A stretch of 64,000 bases of DNA from Bacillus alveayuensis (GTDB lineage: Bacteria > Bacillota > Bacilli > Bacillales > Aeribacillaceae): positions 744,001 through 808,000 of the forward strand of contig JAUSTR010000001.1 of NCBI GenBank assembly GCA_030812955.1, given 5' to 3'. Shown in pieces: positions 1 to 11,152 of this stretch. The notes under the pieces were generated by a model that was not told the DNA's origin, ran no database searches, and saw only the letters and a program-made list of their open reading frames with translations. A program made the translations under genes and the position numbers. Numbering within the stretch: the stretch's first letter is position 1; the number at the start of each line of letters is the position of its first letter.

Positions 1-843
<843 letters not shown>

Positions 844-845
844 TC

Positions 846-1049
846 ATGCTTTATCCATCTATCGATTCATTATTAAAAAAAATAAATTCAAAGTATACAT
901 TAGTATCAGTTGCTGCTAAACGCGCACGTGAAATGCAGCAAAACAACGATCAGCAAATTGAAAAAACAAAATCAGTAAAATTTGTTGGAAAAGCACTTGA
1001 GGAAATTGATGCCAATTTGCTTTACTATGAAAAGAGTGATGCGAAGTAA
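846..1049 (+). CDS. rpoZ: RNA polymerase omega subunit
   Basis: Small accessory subunit of RNA polymerase that helps fold and retain the beta-prime subunit. The 67-residue product begins [10 protein letters not shown] and contains the conserved core [14 protein letters not shown], with a charged C-terminal tail. Its length equals that of B. subtilis omega. A good ribosome-binding site (GGAGG) lies at the very end of gmk, eight bases upstream. Its stop is followed by about 100 bases and a strong terminator, so the remA–gmk–rpoZ unit probably ends here. Confidence 0.96.
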   Translation: MLYPSIDSLLKKINSKYTLVSVAAKRAREMQQNNDQQIEKTKSVKFVGKALEEIDANLLYYEKSDAK

Positions 1050-1154
1050 AAAAGCCTTGGACATGACTTCGTACAACGATTTGCGCTTATTAAATGGGTT
1101 GTGGTGTTAAGAAACGTATCATGTTCGAACCAAAACTTTTTACGACAAAATAAG

Positions 1155-1185
1155 TAACAACCTTTCCATAGGTTGTTATTTTTTT
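1155..1185 (+). terminator. Rho-independent terminator after rpoZ
   Basis: Perfect 9-bp stem TAACAACCT / AGGTTGTTA (1155–1163 with 1170–1178), six-base loop, then seven T. It separates remA–gmk–rpoZ from coaBC. Confidence 0.85.
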
Positions 1186-1240
1186 CAGTTTTTTAAAATG
1201 AGTGATGATCAAGGACATGTTTTTACTTAGGGGGATGAAG

Positions 1241-2449
1241 ATGAAAAATAAACATATTTTACTATGTGTAACGGGTGGTATTGCAGTATATAAAGCAGCC
1301 GCATTAACGAGCAAATTAGTCCAAAAAGGAGCAAATGTTAAAGTCATCATGACGGAATCGGCATCTAAATTCGTATCCCCGTTAACATTTCAAGCCTTGT
1401 CACGAAACGAAGTTTTTATGGATACATTTGATGAAAAAAACCCAAAAGTCATTGCACATATTGATTTAGCAGATTGGGCAGATTTAGTCATTGTCGCCCC
1501 TGCAACAGCGAATATCATTGGAAAAATAGCAAACGGTATTGCTGATGATATGGTTACAACTACACTATTAGCAACATCTGCCCCTGTTTGGATTGCACCT
1601 GCCATGAATGTACATATGTATGAGCATCCGGCTGTAAAACGCAATATGGAAACTTTAGCAAGGGATGGATATCAATTGATTGAGCCATCAGAAGGTTTTT
1701 TAGCATGTGGATATGTGGGAAAAGGCCGTTTAGAGGAACCGGAAAATATTGTTACTCTCATTGAGCATTATTTCGCACACCCATTACAGCCGTCACCTCT
1801 TAAAGATAAAACGATTATGGTTACAGCAGGCCCTACGAGAGAGAAAATCGATCCTGTCCGTTTTCTTACGAATCATTCTACCGGAAAGATGGGCTATGCC
1901 ATTGCAAAAGAAGCGGCCCACTTAGGAGCAAACGTCATTTTAATATCAGGGCCGACTTCGCTTACGCCACCTAATCATGTCACCTTTATTTCGGTTGAAA
2001 GTGCTCATGAGATGTACGAAAAAGTCATGCATTTTTATAAATCTTCTGATATTGTCATTAAATCAGCTGCCGTTGCTGACTATAAGCCCAAAAACGTTTA
2101 TGAGCAAAAAATGAAAAAGAAAAACGGAGATTTAATCATCGAGCTCGAACGTACAACGGATATTTTAAAAGAATTAGGGAAGGCAAAAGAAAAGCAAATA
2201 TTAATTGGTTTTGCAGCTGAAACGAATGATGTAGAAAAATATGCCCGCAAAAAGCTCGAAACGAAAAATTTGGACATGATTGTAGCGAATAATGTGTCAC
2301 AAAACGGTGCTGGCTTCGCTACTGATACAAATATCGTAACAATTTTCCATAAAAATGGTGAATCCATCAAATACCCGCAGATGAGTAAAAAGGAAGTTGC
2401 TAAAGTGATTCTTAAGGAAATTGAAAAGATTGTAGAAGGAGTAAAATGA
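1241..2449 (+). CDS. coaBC: Bifunctional phosphopantothenoylcysteine decarboxylase / phosphopantothenate–cysteine ligase
   Basis: Catalyses two successive steps of coenzyme A synthesis: ligation of cysteine to 4'-phosphopantothenate (CoaB, C-terminal half) and FMN-dependent decarboxylation (CoaC, N-terminal half). The N-terminal flavoprotein half shows APATANIIGKIANGIADD, PAMNVHMYEHP and the substrate-clamp segment ACGYVGKGR; the CoaB half starts near VTAGPTREKIDPVRF. An in-frame ATG exists at 1202, but AGGGGG at 1229–1234 is six bases before the ATG at 1241 and homology starts at MKNKHILLC, so 1241 is chosen, giving 402 residues. The priA start follows one base after the stop. Confidence 0.95.
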   Translation: MKNKHILLCVTGGIAVYKAAALTSKLVQKGANVKVIMTESASKFVSPLTFQALSRNEVFMDTFDEKNPKVIAHIDLADWADLVIVAPATANIIGKIANGIADDMVTTTLLATSAPVWIAPAMNVHMYEHPAVKRNMETLARDGYQLIEPSEGFLACGYVGKGRLEEPENIVTLIEHYFAHPLQPSPLKDKTIMVTAGPTREKIDPVRFLTNHSTGKMGYAIAKEAAHLGANVILISGPTSLTPPNHVTFISVESAHEMYEKVMHFYKSSDIVIKSAAVADYKPKNVYEQKMKKKNGDLIIELERTTDILKELGKAKEKQILIGFAAETNDVEKYARKKLETKNLDMIVANNVSQNGAGFATDTNIVTIFHKNGESIKYPQMSKKEVAKVILKEIEKIVEGVK

Positions 2450-2450
2450 A

Positions 2451-4865
2451 ATGCGGTATGCAAGCGTCATTGTTGATTTGAAAGTATCGCAAACGGATCG
2501 GAGCTTTGATTACGAAATTCCCCATGAATGGCGCGGGATCATAAAACCAGGCATGCGCGTTGTCGTTCCGTTTGGTTCCCGTAAACTGCAAGGATTTGTT
2601 GTCGAAGTAAAAGATGAATCAGCAGTTAAAAAAGTAAAAGCGATTGACGAACTGTTAGATCCAACTCCAGTGTTAAATGAAGAACTGTTAAAGCTTGGGG
2701 AATGGTTAACAGAATCGACATTATGCTTTAAAATCACGGCATTTCAAGCAATGCTTCCTTCAGCTTTAAAAGCGAATTATCAAAAGGAGCTTTTGATCCA
2801 TAAAGATCGTTCCTATGAACATCTTCATCCTGACATTCAAACACTTTTTCAAAAAAATAAAAAATTAGATTTGAACAAAGCGTGTAAAAGTCCATATTTT
2901 CACGTAATTCAAAAAGAAATTGAAGCAGGAAATCTTGAAGTTCAATATGTTGTCAAACAAAAAACGAATAAACGAACCATTAAACAAATAAAGGCGATCG
3001 CATCAAAAAAGGAATTGCAAGCATTCCTATCTAAACTACCTAAACAAGCAAACAAACAAAAAAGGATTCTTCAATTTTTTATCGAGAACGATGATCCCAT
3101 TCCATTAAAGAAACTATTAGAAGAAGTCCAATGCACCGTTTCGTCCGTTAAAACGTTGATCGATAAAAAAATGTTATTAGAAGAAGAAGTAGAAGTTTAT
3201 CGAGATCCTTATGAAAAAGAACATTTTGAAAAGACAAATCCATTGCCGCTAACAAATGAACAAACAAAAGCGATTCAACCAATTTTAGCATCACTGGAAA
3301 AAGAACAGCATGATGTTTTTTTAATGTATGGTGTAACAGGCAGCGGAAAAACAGAAATATATTTACAAGCGATTGAAGAAGTTTTAAAAAAAGGAAAAGA
3401 AGCAATCGTTTTAGTACCAGAGATATCTTTAACGCCTCAAATGGTACAGCGCTTTAAAGGAAGATTTGGATCGAAAGTAGCGGTGTTACATAGCGGCTTA
3501 TCAACAGGTGAAAAATATGATGAATGGCGCAAAATTGACCGTGGTGAAGTAAAACTCGTCGTAGGTGCAAGATCTGCCATTTTTGCACCATTTCAAAATA
3601 TTGGTATTATTATTATTGATGAAGAACATGAAACGAGTTATAAGCAGGAGGAAAACCCTCGTTACCATGCAAGAGAAGTGGCAATTTATCGTGGAAAATA
3701 CCACAGTTGTCCAGTTGTATTAGGAAGTGCTACACCGACATTGGAATCGTATGCACGGGCTCAAAAAGGCGTATACAACCTTCTCACTTTAACGGAACGA
3801 GTAAACAAACGACCATTGCCTACTGTAGAGATTGTCGATATGCGAGAGGAGCTTCGCAAAGGAAACAGAACGATGTTTTCAGAAAGCCTCTATACAAAGT
3901 TGAAAAATCGACTAGAAAATGGTGAACAAGCCGTCTTATTTCTCAATAAACGGGGATATTCTTCTTTTGTTATGTGTCGTGATTGCGGTTTTGTCATCTC
4001 CTGTCCACATTGTGATATTTCGTTAACTTATCACCGCTTTGATGAAAAACTAAAATGTCATTATTGTGGCTATGAAGAGATGATGCCTCCACATTGTCCT
4101 GATTGCAAAAGCAAGTATATCCGCTTTTTTGGTACAGGGACTCAAAGGGTAGAAGAAGAAATCGCTAAAGTGCTGCCTGAAGCGAGAGTGATTCGAATGG
4201 ACAACGATACGACGAGTCGGAAAGGAGCTCACGAAAAGCTTCTTAAATCATTTGGACGGAAAGAAGCTGATATTTTACTTGGGACACAAATGATTGCGAA
4301 AGGGCTTGATTTTCAAGATGTAACGTTAGTTGGCGTTTTAACAGCCGATACGATGCTTCATCTACCGGATTTTCGTGCTAGTGAAAAAACATTCCAATTA
4401 TTAACACAAGTAAGTGGGAGAGCGGGGAGACATACGTTGCCTGGTGAGGTAGTCATTCAAACGTATGTTCCAGAACATTACAGTATTCAGCTTGCGCAAA
4501 GGCATGATTATGCTCTTTTTTTTCAAAAAGAAATGTATATTCGTAAACTCCACCATTACCCTCCATATTACTATCTTGTGTTAATTACCGTATCACATCA
4601 AGAGGTCACAAAGGCGCTTTCGACTGCCGAACATATTTCACTATTTATGAAGAAACGATTATCTGACAAAGCGCAAATTTTAGGTCCTGTGAGCTCACCT
4701 ATTCCTAGAATCAATGATAGATATCGCTATCAATGCATGATAAAATACAAGCGGGAATCATCCTTATATGAATCATTAAAAGCTATTCTTAAGCATTATC
4801 AACAAGAAATGAACCAAACGGATTTAACAATTTCCATTGATTTAAATCCATTGATGTTAATGTAA
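2451..4865 (+). CDS. priA: Primosomal protein N' (PriA helicase)
   Basis: 3'-to-5' helicase that recognises stalled forks and D-loops and loads the replicative helicase for restart. The 804-residue protein has the N-terminal DNA-binding domain (FDYEIP, PGMRVVVPFG), a Walker A box GVTGSGKTEIYL near residue 295, the DEEH box near residue 388, and a zinc-binding insertion from about residue 509 with paired cysteines (CRDCG, CPHC, CHYCGYEE, CPDC). Helicase motifs GTQMIAKGLDF and QVSGRAGR follow. The start ATG lies one base after the coaBC stop. In B. subtilis a peptide deformylase gene follows priA; here none does. Confidence 0.97.
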   Translation: MRYASVIVDLKVSQTDRSFDYEIPHEWRGIIKPGMRVVVPFGSRKLQGFVVEVKDESAVKKVKAIDELLDPTPVLNEELLKLGEWLTESTLCFKITAFQAMLPSALKANYQKELLIHKDRSYEHLHPDIQTLFQKNKKLDLNKACKSPYFHVIQKEIEAGNLEVQYVVKQKTNKRTIKQIKAIASKKELQAFLSKLPKQANKQKRILQFFIENDDPIPLKKLLEEVQCTVSSVKTLIDKKMLLEEEVEVYRDPYEKEHFEKTNPLPLTNEQTKAIQPILASLEKEQHDVFLMYGVTGSGKTEIYLQAIEEVLKKGKEAIVLVPEISLTPQMVQRFKGRFGSKVAVLHSGLSTGEKYDEWRKIDRGEVKLVVGARSAIFAPFQNIGIIIIDEEHETSYKQEENPRYHAREVAIYRGKYHSCPVVLGSATPTLESYARAQKGVYNLLTLTERVNKRPLPTVEIVDMREELRKGNRTMFSESLYTKLKNRLENGEQAVLFLNKRGYSSFVMCRDCGFVISCPHCDISLTYHRFDEKLKCHYCGYEEMMPPHCPDCKSKYIRFFGTGTQRVEEEIAKVLPEARVIRMDNDTTSRKGAHEKLLKSFGRKEADILLGTQMIAKGLDFQDVTLVGVLTADTMLHLPDFRASEKTFQLLTQVSGRAGRHTLPGEVVIQTYVPEHYSIQLAQRHDYALFFQKEMYIRKLHHYPPYYYLVLITVSHQEVTKALSTAEHISLFMKKRLSDKAQILGPVSSPIPRINDRYRYQCMIKYKRESSLYESLKAILKHYQQEMNQTDLTISIDLNPLMLM

Positions 4866-5028
4866 GTCTGAAATGATGAAATATCGTGAACAATAGAGAA
4901 AAGTGAAAAGCTTTCGTATCGTCTCCTAAAAAACATATGCGAAAAACCCATTATTCGAAGTAAACGGATCATCTTTTTTTATTTGTTCGAAAACATATGT
5001 TAGTTGAAGTTAGAAGGGTGATGTAGAA

Positions 5029-5964
5029 ATGGTAAAAGTCGTCTTTATGGGGACACCGGATTTTGCGGTACCTATATTCGAACAATTATTAGAGGACAAA
5101 TATCATGTAGTGGCAGTTGTCACTCAGCCAGACAGGCCTAAAGGGAGAAAAAAAGTTTTAACACCGCCACCAATGAAAGTGGCGGCACAAAAGCATCAAA
5201 TACCGGTATTACAGCCGGAAAAAATTCAGGAAAAAGAGGAAATTGACAGAGTTTTATCTTTTGAGCCAGACTTGATTGTTACGGCTGCATTTGGACAAAT
5301 ATTGCCAAAAGAGCTTCTAGAGGAGCCCCCATTTGGGTGTATTAACGTTCATGCTTCACTTCTTCCCGAATTAAGAGGAGGAGCTCCCATTCATTACGCA
5401 ATATTAGAAGGAAAGAAAAAAACAGGTGTGACGATTATGTATATGGTTGAAAAGCTTGACGCAGGAGATATTCTTTCGCAAATTGAAGTTCCGATTGCTG
5501 AAAACGATCATGTTGGTTCCTTGCATGATAAGCTAAGTAAAGCAGGAGCTCGATTACTTTCCGACACGATGCCAAAACTGCTAAAGGGTGAGTTAAAGCC
5601 GATTCCACAAGATGAATCGAAAGCAACTTTTGCATATAACATTAAGAGGGAGCAAGAAAAAATTGATTGGTCGAAAACAGGAGAGGAAATTTATAATCAT
5701 ATCCGCGGCTTAAATCCTTGGCCAGTTGCGTATACAACGTTATCTGGAAAAGTGTTGAAAATATGGTGGGGAGAAAAAGTTCATGAAAATAAACCATTTT
5801 CTCCTGGGACGGTTATTCGAGTGGAACGAGATGGTATTGTTGTGGCAACAGGGAATGAGATTGCAATTAAAATCACTGAAATTCAACCATCTGGTAAAAA
5901 AAGAATGAGCGGTGAGGAATTTGTTAGAGGTGCACAAATTAAAGCAGGGATGACGTTTGAATGA
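5029..5964 (+). CDS. fmt: Methionyl-tRNA formyltransferase
   Basis: Formylates the initiator methionyl-tRNA using 10-formyltetrahydrofolate. The 311-residue protein starts [16 protein letters not shown] and has the catalytic segment [16 protein letters not shown] with the conserved Asn, His and SLLP loop, then a C-terminal tRNA-binding domain. Length is normal (about 315). The ribosome-binding site AGAAGGGTGATG precedes the ATG. It overlaps rsmB by four bases (ATGA). A 163-base gap separates it from priA, where the deformylase partner gene def would be expected; no recognisable remnant of def is visible. Confidence 0.96.
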   Translation: MVKVVFMGTPDFAVPIFEQLLEDKYHVVAVVTQPDRPKGRKKVLTPPPMKVAAQKHQIPVLQPEKIQEKEEIDRVLSFEPDLIVTAAFGQILPKELLEEPPFGCINVHASLLPELRGGAPIHYAILEGKKKTGVTIMYMVEKLDAGDILSQIEVPIAENDHVGSLHDKLSKAGARLLSDTMPKLLKGELKPIPQDESKATFAYNIKREQEKIDWSKTGEEIYNHIRGLNPWPVAYTTLSGKVLKIWWGEKVHENKPFSPGTVIRVERDGIVVATGNEIAIKITEIQPSGKKRMSGEEFVRGAQIKAGMTFE

Positions 5965-7307
5965 AAAAGTTGAAAAATGTTCGAACAGCGGCGTTGGATG
6001 GGCTGTTAGCCATTGAAAAAAATCAAGCATATAGTCATTTATTGCTGCATTCGCTCATTGAAAAAAATGATATTCGACCAAAAGATATCGGATTATTAAC
6101 AGAACTTGTATATGGAACACTGCAGCGTAAGCTAACACTTGATTTCTATTTATCTCCATTTTTAAAAGAAAAGAAAAAAATAGAAGATTGGGTTCGGCTG
6201 CTATTATGGATGTCTTTATATCAGATGGTTTATTTAGATCGTGTTCCCGACCGTGCCGTTTTGTTTGAAGCAGTTGAAATTGCCAAATCTCGTGGACATA
6301 AAGGGATTGCCTCATTTGTCAATGGAATTTTAAGAAATATACAAAGAGAGGGTCTTCCATCTATTGAGGATATTGAAGATGATTTTGAAAGAATTTCCAT
6401 TCAATCAAGCACACCGATTTGGCTCGTTCGCCGATTTGCCGAACAATATGGACTAGAAACGGCAGAAAAAATTTGTATGTCGCAGCTTCTGCCTCCAAAT
6501 CAAACGGCTCGCGTTAACTTGAACAAAACAAATGTACATGAGCTGATCAATAGGTTAAAAATAGAAGGAATTGAGGCAACGGCAGGTGAATTAGCCCCTG
6601 AAGCGATTAAAGTGTTAAAAGGAAATGTAGCAAAAAGTGAAAGCTTTCAAAAAGGTTATATGACCATTCAGGATGAAAGCTCCATGTTAGTGGCCAAAGC
6701 TCTTGATATTCAAGAAAACGAACATGTTTTAGATAGTTGTGCAGCTCCAGGAGGGAAATCAACTCATATCGCAGAAATGTTATCTAATACAGGAAAAGTT
6801 GTGTCTTTAGATTTGCATGAGCATAAAGTAAAATTAATTGAAGGACAAGCAAAGCGGCTCGGATTGCCGAATATCGAAACGAAAACATTAGATAGCCGCC
6901 ATGTGGCCAACCATTTTCCAGTCCATTCATTTGATAAAATTTTAGTCGATGCTCCATGTACGGGGTTCGGAGTCATTAGAAGAAAGCCTGAAATTAAATA
7001 TACAAAAACGGAACGTGACATCAAAGCCTTATCCAACATTCAGAAAGAAATTTTAGATGCTGTAGCGCCGCTGTTAAAGCCTGGAGGAATATTAGTTTAT
7101 AGTACATGTACGATCGATCAAGAAGAAAATTCCGAAGTCATCAAAAGCTTTTTAGCCAAACATCAAGAATTTACTCACGATGAAAAATTAGTGGATCGCC
7201 TGCCGAAAAAAGTAAAAGACTACATTTCTTTCGGTCAAATTCAAATATTACCACACTATTTTGGAACAGATGGATTTTATATTTCAGCGTTAAGAAAGAA
7301 GGTGTGA
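5961..7307 (+). CDS. rsmB: 16S rRNA (cytosine-967-C5)-methyltransferase RsmB
   Basis: S-adenosylmethionine-dependent enzyme that methylates C967 of 16S rRNA. The 448-residue protein has an N-terminal NusB-like RNA-binding domain (to about residue 140) and a C-terminal Rossmann methyltransferase domain with the SAM motif [16 protein letters not shown] near residue 256. The two conserved cysteines of the Nol1/Nop2/Sun family are in DAPCTGFG (about 330) and YSTCTI (about 380). It overlaps the end of fmt by four bases and is followed four bases later by rlmN, so the three genes are probably co-transcribed. Confidence 0.95.
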   Translation: MKKLKNVRTAALDGLLAIEKNQAYSHLLLHSLIEKNDIRPKDIGLLTELVYGTLQRKLTLDFYLSPFLKEKKKIEDWVRLLLWMSLYQMVYLDRVPDRAVLFEAVEIAKSRGHKGIASFVNGILRNIQREGLPSIEDIEDDFERISIQSSTPIWLVRRFAEQYGLETAEKICMSQLLPPNQTARVNLNKTNVHELINRLKIEGIEATAGELAPEAIKVLKGNVAKSESFQKGYMTIQDESSMLVAKALDIQENEHVLDSCAAPGGKSTHIAEMLSNTGKVVSLDLHEHKVKLIEGQAKRLGLPNIETKTLDSRHVANHFPVHSFDKILVDAPCTGFGVIRRKPEIKYTKTERDIKALSNIQKEILDAVAPLLKPGGILVYSTCTIDQEENSEVIKSFLAKHQEFTHDEKLVDRLPKKVKDYISFGQIQILPHYFGTDGFYISALRKKV

Positions 7308-7311
7308 CAAC

Positions 7312-8403
7312 ATGGAAAAAACAACACGTAAACAGAAAATCTTTGCACCCAAAGCGAGTAAACCATCCATTTATTCTTTAGAGCTATCTTCCTTAAAGAA
7401 CTGGTTAACGGAAAATGGAGAAAAAACGTTTCGAGCAGCGCAAATGTTTGATTGGCTCTATAAAAAACGTGTCACGTCTTTTGACGAGATGACGAATTTA
7501 TCGAAGGAGCTACGAATGAAATTAGCTGAACATTTTACGATAACAACGTTAAAACCGATTGTACAGCAAACATCAAAAGATGGTACGATGAAATTTTTAT
7601 TTGAACTGGCTGACGGCTATTCGATTGAAACGGTTTTAATGCGGCATGATTACGGCAATTCTGTTTGTGTTACAACACAAGTTGGCTGTCGAATCGGCTG
7701 TACGTTTTGTGCTTCAACGCTAGGAGGATTAAAAAGGAATTTAGAAGCAGGAGAAATTGTTGCTCAAGTTGTACGAGTGCAAAAAGCACTGGATGAAATG
7801 GATGAAAGAGTTAGTCATGTTGTCATTATGGGAATTGGTGAACCGTTTGATAATTATGATGAAATGCTATCATTTTTACGCATTATTAATGATCACAAAG
7901 GATTAAATATTGGGGCAAGGCACATTACGGTATCAACGAGCGGAATCATCCCAAAAATTTATCGATTTGCTGATGAAAATATGCAAATCAATTTTGCTAT
8001 TTCATTACATGCTCCAAATATGGAATTAAGATCCAAATTGATGCCCATAAATAAAGCATACCGGCTTCCTGACTTAATGGACGCTGTTCGATATTATATT
8101 GAAAAGACAGGAAGACGTGTGACTTTTGAATATGGGCTATTCGGTGGTGTGAATGATCAAGTAGAGCATGCGAAAGAGTTAGCAAGTTTAATAAAAGGAT
8201 TAAAATGCCACGTTAATTTAATTCCTGTTAACTATGTACCGGAACGTAACTATGTAAGAACACCAAGAGATCAAATTTTTCGATTTGAACGGACATTAAA
8301 AAAAGAAGGGATTCATGTCACGATTCGACGGGAGCACGGGCATGATATTGATGCGGCTTGTGGTCAATTGCGGGCAAAGGAGCGAAAAGAGGAGACGAGG
8401 TGA
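7312..8403 (+). CDS. rlmN: Dual-specificity 23S rRNA/tRNA adenine-C2 methyltransferase (radical SAM)
   Basis: Methylates A2503 of 23S rRNA and A37 of some tRNAs at carbon 2. The 363-residue product has the radical-SAM cluster motif CxxxCxxC ([11 protein letters not shown], about residues 125–134), the glycine-rich SAM contact [11 protein letters not shown], and the C-terminal segment with the catalytic cysteine DAACGQLR near residue 349. The second catalytic cysteine characteristic of RlmN/Cfr lies in the barrel. Length equals the B. subtilis protein. It is spaced four bases from both rsmB and prpC. Confidence 0.96.
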   Translation: MEKTTRKQKIFAPKASKPSIYSLELSSLKNWLTENGEKTFRAAQMFDWLYKKRVTSFDEMTNLSKELRMKLAEHFTITTLKPIVQQTSKDGTMKFLFELADGYSIETVLMRHDYGNSVCVTTQVGCRIGCTFCASTLGGLKRNLEAGEIVAQVVRVQKALDEMDERVSHVVIMGIGEPFDNYDEMLSFLRIINDHKGLNIGARHITVSTSGIIPKIYRFADENMQINFAISLHAPNMELRSKLMPINKAYRLPDLMDAVRYYIEKTGRRVTFEYGLFGGVNDQVEHAKELASLIKGLKCHVNLIPVNYVPERNYVRTPRDQIFRFERTLKKEGIHVTIRREHGHDIDAACGQLRAKERKEETR

Positions 8404-8407
8404 ACAC

Positions 8408-9166
8408 ATGAAAGCAATTTATTTAACCGATAAAGGAAGAGTTCGTCCCCATAATGAAGATTCTGTTGGTGTCATACGAAATCCTCATGGACAGCTGCTT
8501 GCAATTGTTGCTGACGGAATGGGAGGGCATCTTGCTGGGGATGTTGCAAGTCAGTTGACGATACAGCATTTTAAAAAACGGTGGAATGAAGCGGAGAAAA
8601 TGACTTCTGCAAAGATGGCAGAAACATGGTTTAAGGAAAGTATAGAAGCAGTGAATAGCAGTTTGTTTGATCATGCCAACAAAAATCCGGAATGTAAAGG
8701 GATGGGTACGACATTTGTTGGAGCGATTTGCACGGAACATTATGCAACAATCAGCCACATCGGTGATAGCCGCTGCTATATTTTTAATAAGAGCGGCTTT
8801 CAGCAAATTACCGAAGATCATTCATTAGTAAATGAGCTTGTAAAATCAGGGCAAATTAGCAAAGAAGATGCAAAAGAGCACCCAAGGAAAAATATTTTAT
8901 TAAGAGCTTTAGGCACAGAACAAACAGTAAGTGCAGATATTAAAACAATTGGGTTAGAACATAACGACATCGTGATGCTTTGCTCAGATGGTCTATCCAA
9001 TAAAGTTCAAGAAAAAGAAATGATAGACATATTACAATCAGATCGGTCACTAAAAGATAAAGCGGAACAACTCATCCATCGGGCTAATGAAAATGGTGGA
9101 GAAGACAACATATCCATCGTATTATATCAACATGATTCAAGAGAAGAGAGTGATCACTGTTGTTAA
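8408..9166 (+). CDS. prpC: PP2C-type protein phosphatase PrpC (Stp)
   Basis: Metal-dependent Ser/Thr phosphatase that reverses phosphorylation by the neighbouring kinase PrkC. The 252-residue protein shows the PP2C metal-binding motifs RPHNEDS, VADGMGGH, GDSRCY, CSDGLSNKV and GGEDNIS in the usual order. An upstream in-frame ATG at 8315 lies inside rlmN; GAGGAGACGAGG just before 8408 and homology beginning MKAIYLTDKG decide for 8408. The last seven bases overlap the prkC start, an arrangement that couples phosphatase and kinase synthesis. Confidence 0.96.
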   Translation: MKAIYLTDKGRVRPHNEDSVGVIRNPHGQLLAIVADGMGGHLAGDVASQLTIQHFKKRWNEAEKMTSAKMAETWFKESIEAVNSSLFDHANKNPECKGMGTTFVGAICTEHYATISHIGDSRCYIFNKSGFQQITEDHSLVNELVKSGQISKEDAKEHPRKNILLRALGTEQTVSADIKTIGLEHNDIVMLCSDGLSNKVQEKEMIDILQSDRSLKDKAEQLIHRANENGGEDNISIVLYQHDSREESDHCC

Positions 9167-11130
9167 TAGGTAAGCGAATTAGTGGCCGATATAAAATATT
9201 AGAAGTTATTGGCGGCGGAGGAATGGCTAATGTATATTTAGCAAGAGATATTATTTTAGAACGAAATGTTGCGATTAAAATTTTACGATTTGACTTTGTG
9301 AATGATGAAGAGTTTATACGTAGATTTCGTCGTGAAGCCCAATCCGCTACAAGCTTAGACCATCCAAATATTGTTAGTATTTATGACGTGGGTGAAGAAG
9401 ATAACATTTATTACATTGTGATGGAATATGTTGCTGGACAAACGTTGAAGCAATACATACAAAGGAACGCACCGCTAAATCCTCGCGAAGCCTTAAACAT
9501 TATGGATCAAATCGTTTCGGCGATTGCTCATGCTCATGAAAATCATATCGTTCATCGAGACATAAAGCCTCACAATATATTAATTGATCATAATGGTAAT
9601 GTGAAGGTTACCGATTTTGGTATTGCCATGGCCATAACTTCAACGACCATTACTCATACGAATTCGATTTTAGGCTCTGTTCACTATTTATCTCCTGAAC
9701 AGGCTAGAGGCGGCTTGGCAACGAAAAAGTCCGATATTTATTCATTAGGAGTCGTCTTGTATGAAATGTTAGCAGGACGCTTGCCTTTTGACGGGGAGTC
9801 TGCCGTTTCTATTGCACTCAAACACCTACAATCAGAGGCTCCCTCTCCAAAAAGATGGAATCCTGCCATTCCGCAAAGTGTAGAAAATATTATTTTAAAA
9901 GCAATGGCAAAAGATCCTATACACCGATATAACTCTGTTGAAGAGATGCAGCAAGATATTTTGACGGCTTTTCATGCTGATCGAAGAAATGAAAAGAGAT
10001 ATACTATTCCTGAATCTAATGAAGAAGTGACAAAAGCGATTCCTATTATTCAAGATAAACCATTTGAAAAGCTGAATGAAAATACAATCGTGCATTCATC
10101 TAAAGATGAAAAACATTCCGATGGATCAAATGAAAAATCATCTGATCGAAAGCCGAGAAAGAAAAAACGACGCTGGCTAAAGTTTTTTATCATCTCCATC
10201 GTTGTGCTTATAATGGCAGCTGTTTTAGCTTTAACGGTATTACCTTCTCTTCTTTTGCCAAAAGATGTGAAAGTTCCAGACGTATCACGCATGAAATATG
10301 AAGAAGCCGTGAATCTTCTTGTTTCAAATGGATTTCATATAGATGATCCGATTATTTTAGAGAACGATGAAATTGAAGAAGGATATGTTATCAAAACGAG
10401 TCCAGAAGCAGGTGAAATGGTGAAAGAAGGAAGTTCTATTACCATTTATAAAAGTGCTGGGAAGAAAAAAGTTGCGATTGACAATTTTGTAGGAGAAGAT
10501 ATTGATCGTGTCCGTACGATTTTGGAAAAGAAAGGATTTTCCAATATAAACGTTGAAGAAGTTTATCACAAAGAAAACCCTGGGACTATTATTGAACAGT
10601 CGCCGGAGGAAGGTGCAGAAATCATTCCGTCTGAAGATGAGTTGAATTTTATCGTCAGCAAAGGACCACAAAAAATAAAATTAGCCGATTTAACAGGCTA
10701 TACAAGGGAAGCGGTCGAAAATTATGCGAAGGATCAAAACTTAAAATTAATCGCTAAAGAGGAGCATTCCGATCAAATTCCTGAAGGTGAAGTCATTTCT
10801 CAAGCACCCAAAGCTGGTAAGGAGCTTTTGCCTGGCGAATCGATTGAAGTTGTTTTTTCATTAGGACCTGAAGAGAAACCAGTCAAAAAGGTGAAGATTG
10901 AAGTTCAGATACCGTATGAGTCAGAAGATCCAAAAGAAGAGGCAGAGGTTGAAATTTTTGTGAACGACGCTAAACATTCCTTCGATCAACCATATGAAAC
11001 GTTTAAAATAACAGAACCATCAACAAAAACGATTGAACTAACAATTGAACCAGGTCAGAGCGCTTATTATCAAATTTTAGTCGATCATCGAGTCATTCTT
11101 TCCGAAACAGTACCTTATCCCGAAGATTAA
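9160..11130 (+). CDS. prkC: Membrane Ser/Thr protein kinase PrkC with PASTA repeats
   Basis: Hanks-type kinase that senses peptidoglycan fragments and controls germination and cell-wall metabolism. The 656-residue protein has a kinase domain at residues 11–271 (glycine-rich loop GGGGMANVY, K40, HRDIKPHN 132–139, DFG 152–154, activation loop rich in Thr 158–168), a basic juxtamembrane linker, one membrane helix at about 340–361 and an extracellular part with three PASTA domains (about 370–434, 438–505, 506–575) plus a C-terminal beta-rich tail. The start is TTG within the end of prpC; an SD-like GAGAAGAGAG lies upstream. Translation is probably coupled to prpC. Confidence 0.96.
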   Translation: MLIGKRISGRYKILEVIGGGGMANVYLARDIILERNVAIKILRFDFVNDEEFIRRFRREAQSATSLDHPNIVSIYDVGEEDNIYYIVMEYVAGQTLKQYIQRNAPLNPREALNIMDQIVSAIAHAHENHIVHRDIKPHNILIDHNGNVKVTDFGIAMAITSTTITHTNSILGSVHYLSPEQARGGLATKKSDIYSLGVVLYEMLAGRLPFDGESAVSIALKHLQSEAPSPKRWNPAIPQSVENIILKAMAKDPIHRYNSVEEMQQDILTAFHADRRNEKRYTIPESNEEVTKAIPIIQDKPFEKLNENTIVHSSKDEKHSDGSNEKSSDRKPRKKKRRWLKFFIISIVVLIMAAVLALTVLPSLLLPKDVKVPDVSRMKYEEAVNLLVSNGFHIDDPIILENDEIEEGYVIKTSPEAGEMVKEGSSITIYKSAGKKKVAIDNFVGEDIDRVRTILEKKGFSNINVEEVYHKENPGTIIEQSPEEGAEIIPSEDELNFIVSKGPQKIKLADLTGYTREAVENYAKDQNLKLIAKEEHSDQIPEGEVISQAPKAGKELLPGESIEVVFSLGPEEKPVKKVKIEVQIPYESEDPKEEAEVEIFVNDAKHSFDQPYETFKITEPSTKTIELTIEPGQSAYYQILVDHRVILSETVPYPED

Positions 11131-11152
11131 AAACAGATCGAGGAGGTTACGT

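Noticed and set aside
2098..2463. Minus-strand open frame of 121 codons inside coaBC
   Set aside because: It lies wholly antisense to a well-conserved gene; low-complexity Phe/Ser-rich product.
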